NCBI GenBank assembly: GCA_902812335.1
Contig: CADDZL010000001.1
Coordinates: 1-48,550, forward strand
Origin: Chloroflexota bacterium
GTDB lineage: Bacteria; Chloroflexota; Anaerolineae; DSLN01
DNA: 48,550 nt
Direction of reading: 5' to 3'
Below the pieces are notes generated by a model. It saw only the letters and a program-made list of their open reading frames with translations, was not told where the DNA came from and did not search any database. Made by a program: the position numbers and the translations under genes. Positions 42,882 through 48,550 of this stretch are shown in pieces (the first letter of the stretch is position 1; each line of letters opens with the position of its first letter).

Positions 42882-42968
42882 TGTCCTACTCCTCCGGGAC
42901 TCAGCTATCCTCAGGCGAAGTGGCAGGCAGTCGTCAGCCGGCCTTCAGGCCGAGACGGGAAAAGCAAA

Positions 42969-45358
<2,390 letters not shown>

Positions 45359-45470
45359 TCATCGCGCCGCTACGCGCGAATTACCTTGCACCGTGCCGCG
45401 CCCATCGCACTCCTCACTAACCTACACTCCCCGGTCAGCTTGCGCCGGCCGGCCCAATACTTACACCCCG

Positions 45471-45499
45471 ATGATACCATATCCGCCAGGGCATGTCAA
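45471..45499 (-). promoter_or_regulatory. Near-consensus promoter for pyrG
   Basis: On the minus strand a perfect TTGACA (45494-45499) and TATCAT (45471-45476) have a 17-bp spacer. This is the best promoter match in the window. Transcription would begin near 45464, giving a leader of about 170 nt that includes the 45319-45356 hairpin. Confidence 0.7.
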
Positions 45500-45527
45500 T
45501 GCTTTGACGGAGATTTGTCTTAAGGTA

Positions 45528-46125
45528 AAACCATCCGGAGCAGATTGACGTCTATTGGCTAGAAGCTACAATTGAGGATAGCTCAACGCTCTACGTGATC
45601 AGCCGCCCGGTGATCAGCACCTCCGTCGCCAGTCCTAACACGCCCTATGGACTATTGGTATTCAATCCCGTCAGGCGATGGTTCCGGTTGCTCTTCAAGG
45701 ATGCGGTACAGGTGCACTGGGGGCCGGATAAAAGCTGGGCCTACGTCCTGTTTGCGTCGCGCGGGGTCAGCGATACGTTGGGGCTCGCCAGCGGCTTCTG
45801 GAAGGTGGGCACAAATACTCTGGTCGGCCAGCAGCCCATCTGGGACCAGATGATCTACCGGGACCCGGCCTATGATCCAATGCCAGCGAGCCAGATGCTC
45901 ATCGTCCCGTTGGCCTGGTCCCATGACGACAGATATGCGGTCGTTGCCGGGCCAGAAGGGCAGGTCCACCTATTCAGCGTGGACGGCACGATTCGTGCCC
46001 TGGCGACCGATCTGCCCTGCACATCCTGGCGGGCGACACGGTTCGGCTGGTCCAGCGACGACCGGCGCGTGCTTGTCCAATGTGGGACTCAAGTCTGGAT
46101 TGCGGACGTCGGTGCGCAGCCTTGA
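45528..46125 (+). pseudogene. 5'-truncated beta-propeller-like protein fragment
   Basis: The protein-like frame starts abruptly after an in-frame TAA (45525-45527) with PEQIDVYWLEATIEDSSTLY and has no ATG; the first possible start is GTG 45595. The rest looks like the C-terminal part of a TolB/WD40-type secreted protein: TPYGLLVFNPVRRWFRLLF, VHWGPDKSWAYVLFASRG, LAWSHDDRYAVVAGPEGQVHLF and FGWSSDDRRVLVQCGTQVWI are four repeat-like blades. There is no signal peptide. The upstream part was probably lost by a deletion or rearrangement close to the pyrG promoter. It could still be translated from the GTG. Confidence 0.55.
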
Positions 46126-46149
46126 CGATCCCGCTTCTTGGAGTACAAT
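46122..46149 (+). promoter_or_regulatory. Promoter for the AlkD-like gene, near-leaderless
   Basis: TTGACG (46122-46127) and TACAAT (46144-46149) are separated by 16 bp. The predicted start is about 6 bases before ATG 46162, so the transcript would have almost no leader. Confidence 0.5.
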
Positions 46150-46161
46150 GCCAACCCACCT

Positions 46162-46878
46162 ATGGACCCACACATTGTCGCCACAGACGTGCGGGCCTAT
46201 TTTGAGGCCCATGCCGATCCGCAGAGCGCCCAGGGAGCCCGGCGCTTTTTCAAAGAACCCATCCGCACCTACGGCCTGCCCGCCAGAGAGGTCCAGAAGC
46301 TGGCCGCCCGATACCGGCGGCAGTTCAAGGCCGAGCACGATTTCGCTGGGGCCATGGCCCTGGCCGATGAGATGATCCGAGGCGGCTCGCTCGAAGAGGT
46401 CGGCTTCGCCGTGGCGTTGCTCGGCGGTTTCGAGCGCCAGTTCGATGCCACAACCTTCGCCGTCATCAACGGCTGGGTAGATCACCTGACGAACTGGGCA
46501 GCCGTGGATGGCGTCTGCGGCGGGCTCGCCGGGACCTACATCCTGCGCCACGGCCCACCCACCGATGAGCTATTGCGCTGGACGCAGAGCCCAGTGCGCT
46601 GGCGCCGCCGCGCCGCCGCCGTCTCGCTGGTTCAACCCGCCCGCAAAGGACTCTATCTGGCCGACGTCTTCCGTGTGGCCGAGCAGTTGATGGCCGATGA
46701 GGACGACCTGGTACGCAAGGGCGTCGGTTGGCTGCTCAAAGAGGCGTCGCGCCAACATACTGACGAGTTGGTGGCCTTTCTACTGCGCTGGCGCGACCGG
46801 ACCTCGCGGCTGGTGCTGCGTTATGCCTGCGAGTTGATGCCAGCCGCAACCCGCCAGCGCGTGCTCGCAGGCATTTGA
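46162..46878 (+). CDS. DNA alkylation repair (AlkD-like) HEAT-repeat protein
   Basis: This is 238 residues from ATG 46162 (MDPHIVATDVRAYFEAHADP); a TTG 24 bp upstream is less likely because it lies inside the promoter. The protein is a run of short helical pairs typical of AlkD glycosylase-like proteins. Recognisable stretches are FFKEPIRTYGLPAREVQKLA, EEVGFAVALLGGFERQF, WVDHLTNWAAVDGVCGGLAG and SPVRWRRRAAAVSLVQPA, then DDLVRKGVGWLLKEASRQH. AlkD excises positively charged alkylpurines. The Asp in WAAVDGVCG and the WRRRAA arginines match known catalytic and DNA-binding positions of the family. The distance from canonical AlkD makes the activity uncertain. Confidence 0.82.
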   Translation: MDPHIVATDVRAYFEAHADPQSAQGARRFFKEPIRTYGLPAREVQKLAARYRRQFKAEHDFAGAMALADEMIRGGSLEEVGFAVALLGGFERQFDATTFAVINGWVDHLTNWAAVDGVCGGLAGTYILRHGPPTDELLRWTQSPVRWRRRAAAVSLVQPARKGLYLADVFRVAEQLMADEDDLVRKGVGWLLKEASRQHTDELVAFLLRWRDRTSRLVLRYACELMPAATRQRVLAGI

Positions 46879-46908
46879 CCGCGTAAGACACAGAAGAGGA
46901 GGAGGCAC

Positions 46909-47856
46909 TTGGCTGAGATTTCTATCAACAAGCTGCGGGCCTCAAGCTTTGTGGAACTGATCGGCAACACGCCGGTAGTAGAGATCCGCCACATGCGGCC
47001 CAACCCCCGCGTCCGCATCTTCGCCAAGCTCGAAAGCCGCAACCCAGGCGGTTCGGTCAAGGACCGCATCTGCAAGGCCATGGTCGAAGCCGCTGAGCGT
47101 GACGGGCTGCTGGGCCCAGGCACCGACAGGATCATCCTGGAGCCGACCAGCGGCAATACCGGCATCGGCCTAGCGATGATGGCTGCCGTCAGGGGATACC
47201 AGTTCGTCGCCGTGATCCCGGAGAGCACCAGCGTCGAGCGGCGCAAGATGATGGCGGCCTTCGGGGCCAGGTTCATCCTCACCGACGGCGCGAAGGGGAC
47301 CAACTGGGCCATTGAGGTGGCCCACCGTCTGCTAAAAGAAGACGACCGCTACTTGATGCTCGATCAGTTCAACAATCCGGCCAATCCTCAGGTCCACTAC
47401 GAAACGACCGGCCCTGAGGTGCTGCGGGATGTGCCGGAGATCACCCACTTTGTGGCTGGCATGGGCACCGGCGGCACCCTGATGGGCGTACACAGGTTCA
47501 TGCGTGAGCACAAGCCGGATGTGGCCATCATCGGACTGGAACCAGTGGCCGGCAGCAAAATCCAGGGCCTGCGTAACATGGAAGCCTACGTGCCCAGCAT
47601 CTACCACGAAGAGCTGTTAGATGACAAGCTTATGCTCGATGACGAAGAGGCCTTCCGCGTAGCCCGTGAACTGGCCCGCCTGGAGGGCCTGTTCGTAGGC
47701 ATCTCCTCGGGTGCAGCCATGTGGGGCGCTATGAAAGTGGCCGAGCGACTTAAGGAGGGGACCCTGGTCGTCATCTTCCCGGATGGCGGCGAGAAATACA
47801 TGAGCACCCCCCTCTTCGATCTGCCCGTCGGTTCGATGCTGGACCAAATCCTGTAA
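46909..47856 (+). CDS. cysK: Cysteine synthase (O-acetylserine sulfhydrylase family)
   Basis: This 315-residue PLP enzyme makes cysteine from O-acetylserine (or O-phosphoserine) and sulfide. The start is TTG 46909, supported by GAGGAGGAGGC 5 bp upstream. Motifs: ELIGNTPVVEI, the PLP Lys51 in NPGGSVKDRI, TSGNTGIGLAMMAA (substrate-binding loop), VIPESTSVERRKMM, FVAGMGTGGTLMGV (phosphate-binding GTGGT), FVGISSGAAMWGA and VVIFPDGGEKYMST. Length is normal for CysK/CysM. The subtype and whether it prefers thiosulfate are not resolved. It lies 30 bp after the AlkD-like gene and probably shares its transcript. Confidence 0.92.
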   Translation: MAEISINKLRASSFVELIGNTPVVEIRHMRPNPRVRIFAKLESRNPGGSVKDRICKAMVEAAERDGLLGPGTDRIILEPTSGNTGIGLAMMAAVRGYQFVAVIPESTSVERRKMMAAFGARFILTDGAKGTNWAIEVAHRLLKEDDRYLMLDQFNNPANPQVHYETTGPEVLRDVPEITHFVAGMGTGGTLMGVHRFMREHKPDVAIIGLEPVAGSKIQGLRNMEAYVPSIYHEELLDDKLMLDDEEAFRVARELARLEGLFVGISSGAAMWGAMKVAERLKEGTLVVIFPDGGEKYMSTPLFDLPVGSMLDQIL

Positions 47857-47858
47857 GC

Positions 47859-48550
47859 TTAGCCCCACCGCAGGATAGCCAGAGCAGCCAGGGCGCGACA
47901 GACCGCGAACACGCCCAGCGCGGTTGCCAGCCCCACCTGGTCCGCGACCAATGGGCCTGTCACAGAACCCAACAGGATGGCCGCATTCAGAGCCATGTTG
48001 TACCAGGCCAGGTGAGCAGGCCGGTCATCCGGCGGCACTCTATCGAGAATATAATTCGTCAGTGCCCCACCAGCCAGAGACCAGGCCAGGCCGCCAGCCA
48101 CCGCCGCCACCAAATACAGTTCGAGACCGCGACTCAAAGCAGTCAGCGCCGGATAGGTGCTCATCAACAGCGCACCGATCACCGTGATACGGTGGTTGCT
48201 CAGTCGCCGGCTGAGATAGGCTAACCGGGTCGAACCCAGGAAGACCATTAACTGAAATAGGGCTGTCCCCAGGCTGATCTGTTGATCAGAGAGATGGAGT
48301 TGATTGACCCAGTAGAGCGAGAACAGGGGAATAGACAGATACTGAGCCAGATGAAAGGCAAACAGGGTAGCCACTACTTTGCCGAAAGGGCCTCTCAAGA
48401 CCTCGAGCTTGAGCAGGCGCAGCCCGCGAGCGCGGGTTAGAAAGCGCAGGCCAGCTCCGCCACGCAGGCTATCGCCGATGATCCGCATCATCCCCGGCCC
48501 GGCCATATCGCCCAGGCCGCGCCCCACGCGCGGTGGCGCTGCTCCGGCAG
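47859..48550 (-). CDS. Major facilitator superfamily transporter, C-terminal half (cut by window edge)
   Basis: The frame is open to the right edge and ends at the stop near 47859. The visible ~230 residues comprise a basic cytoplasmic loop (MMRIIGDSLRGGAGLRFL) and six membrane helices, for example VVATLFAFHLAQYLSIPLFSLY, ISLGTALFQLMVFLGSTRLA, RITVIGALLMSTYPALTAL, LYLVAAVAGGLAWSLAGGAL, LAWYNMALNAAILLGSVTGPL and ATALGVFAVCRALAALAIL. This fits the C-terminal half of an MFS permease. The substrate is unknown. It converges on the cysteine synthase with 2 bp between the stops. Confidence 0.78.
   Translation of the reverse strand, partial: AGAAPPRVGRGLGDMAGPGMMRIIGDSLRGGAGLRFLTRARGLRLLKLEVLRGPFGKVVATLFAFHLAQYLSIPLFSLYWVNQLHLSDQQISLGTALFQLMVFLGSTRLAYLSRRLSNHRITVIGALLMSTYPALTALSRGLELYLVAAVAGGLAWSLAGGALTNYILDRVPPDDRPAHLAWYNMALNAAILLGSVTGPLVADQVGLATALGVFAVCRALAALAILRWG

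Noticed and set aside
42939-42952. Short stem-loop CGGCC-TTCA-GGCCG after pyrG
   Set aside because: Only five base pairs and no T-run on the minus strand; too weak to call a terminator.

Overview
The window is a GC-rich (roughly 60%) bacterial chromosome segment, most likely from a member of the Chloroflexota (Anaerolineae/Caldilineae-like). This is inferred from many multi-GAF sensor kinases, proline/threonine-rich lipoproteins, a ComA-type phosphosulfolactate synthase homologue, a free-standing archaeal-type ThrRS editing domain, and numerous short palindromic repeats of the kind common in large Chloroflexota and cyanobacterial genomes. No rRNA, tRNA or CRISPR array was recognised. The left edge cuts a transposase C-terminus and the right edge cuts an MFS transporter.

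Layout: 0.3-2.4 kb, sensor kinase and NarL-type regulator. 2.5-7.3 kb, lipoprotein HtrA-type protease (minus) and secreted subtilase (plus), separated by a ~600-bp region holding a nested inverted repeat, a promoter-like site and a hairpin repeat. 7.4-10.3 kb, EEP-family phosphodiesterase (minus), then a LysM/lamin-tail protein, a ThrRS editing domain and a membrane protein. 10.4-14.2 kb, acyl-CoA synthetase, C39-like peptidase and acyl-CoA dehydrogenase with overlapping ends. 14.2-16 kb, signal peptidase I, deoxyribose-phosphate aldolase and a YgiT-type zinc-finger protein. 16.1-22.1 kb, a signalling operon (hybrid kinase, receiver-kinase, a protein with two similar halves, receiver plus degenerate ParA-like ATPase). 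22.1-25.2 kb, class II aldolase, ECF sigma factor, hemerythrin-like protein, PstB. 25.4-31.9 kb, a four-GAF kinase convergent with a NarL-type kinase, its regulator and a single-domain receiver.

31.9-35.2 kb carries a complete succinate dehydrogenase operon (sdhC-D-A-B on the minus strand), divergent from a 680-aa ChlI/ChlD fusion subunit of a cobalt/magnesium chelatase. The linker of that fusion contains ten consecutive A residues, and both alternative frames stop just after it. This is a plausible slippage site for making an AAA+-only ChlI-like subunit from the same gene. 37.4-39.7 kb holds small genes, a PRTase and decayed fragments (OmpR winged helix; DUF433/DUF5615 toxin-antitoxin). 39.7-42.9 kb is a minus-strand operon of HAD hydrolase, MmgE/PrpD protein, ComA-like phosphosulfolactate synthase and DUF488.

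43-45.3 kb is pyrG (CTP synthase), broken by a perfect 638-bp tandem duplication. It splits the gene into two reading frames that overlap by GTGA. The end of the window has a truncated beta-propeller fragment, an AlkD-like protein, a cysteine synthase and the MFS transporter.

The points most worth following are the chelatase poly-A site, the pyrG duplication, palindromic repeats inserted in frame into at least three sensor kinase genes, the ComA-centred operon, and the stand-alone ThrRS editing domain.
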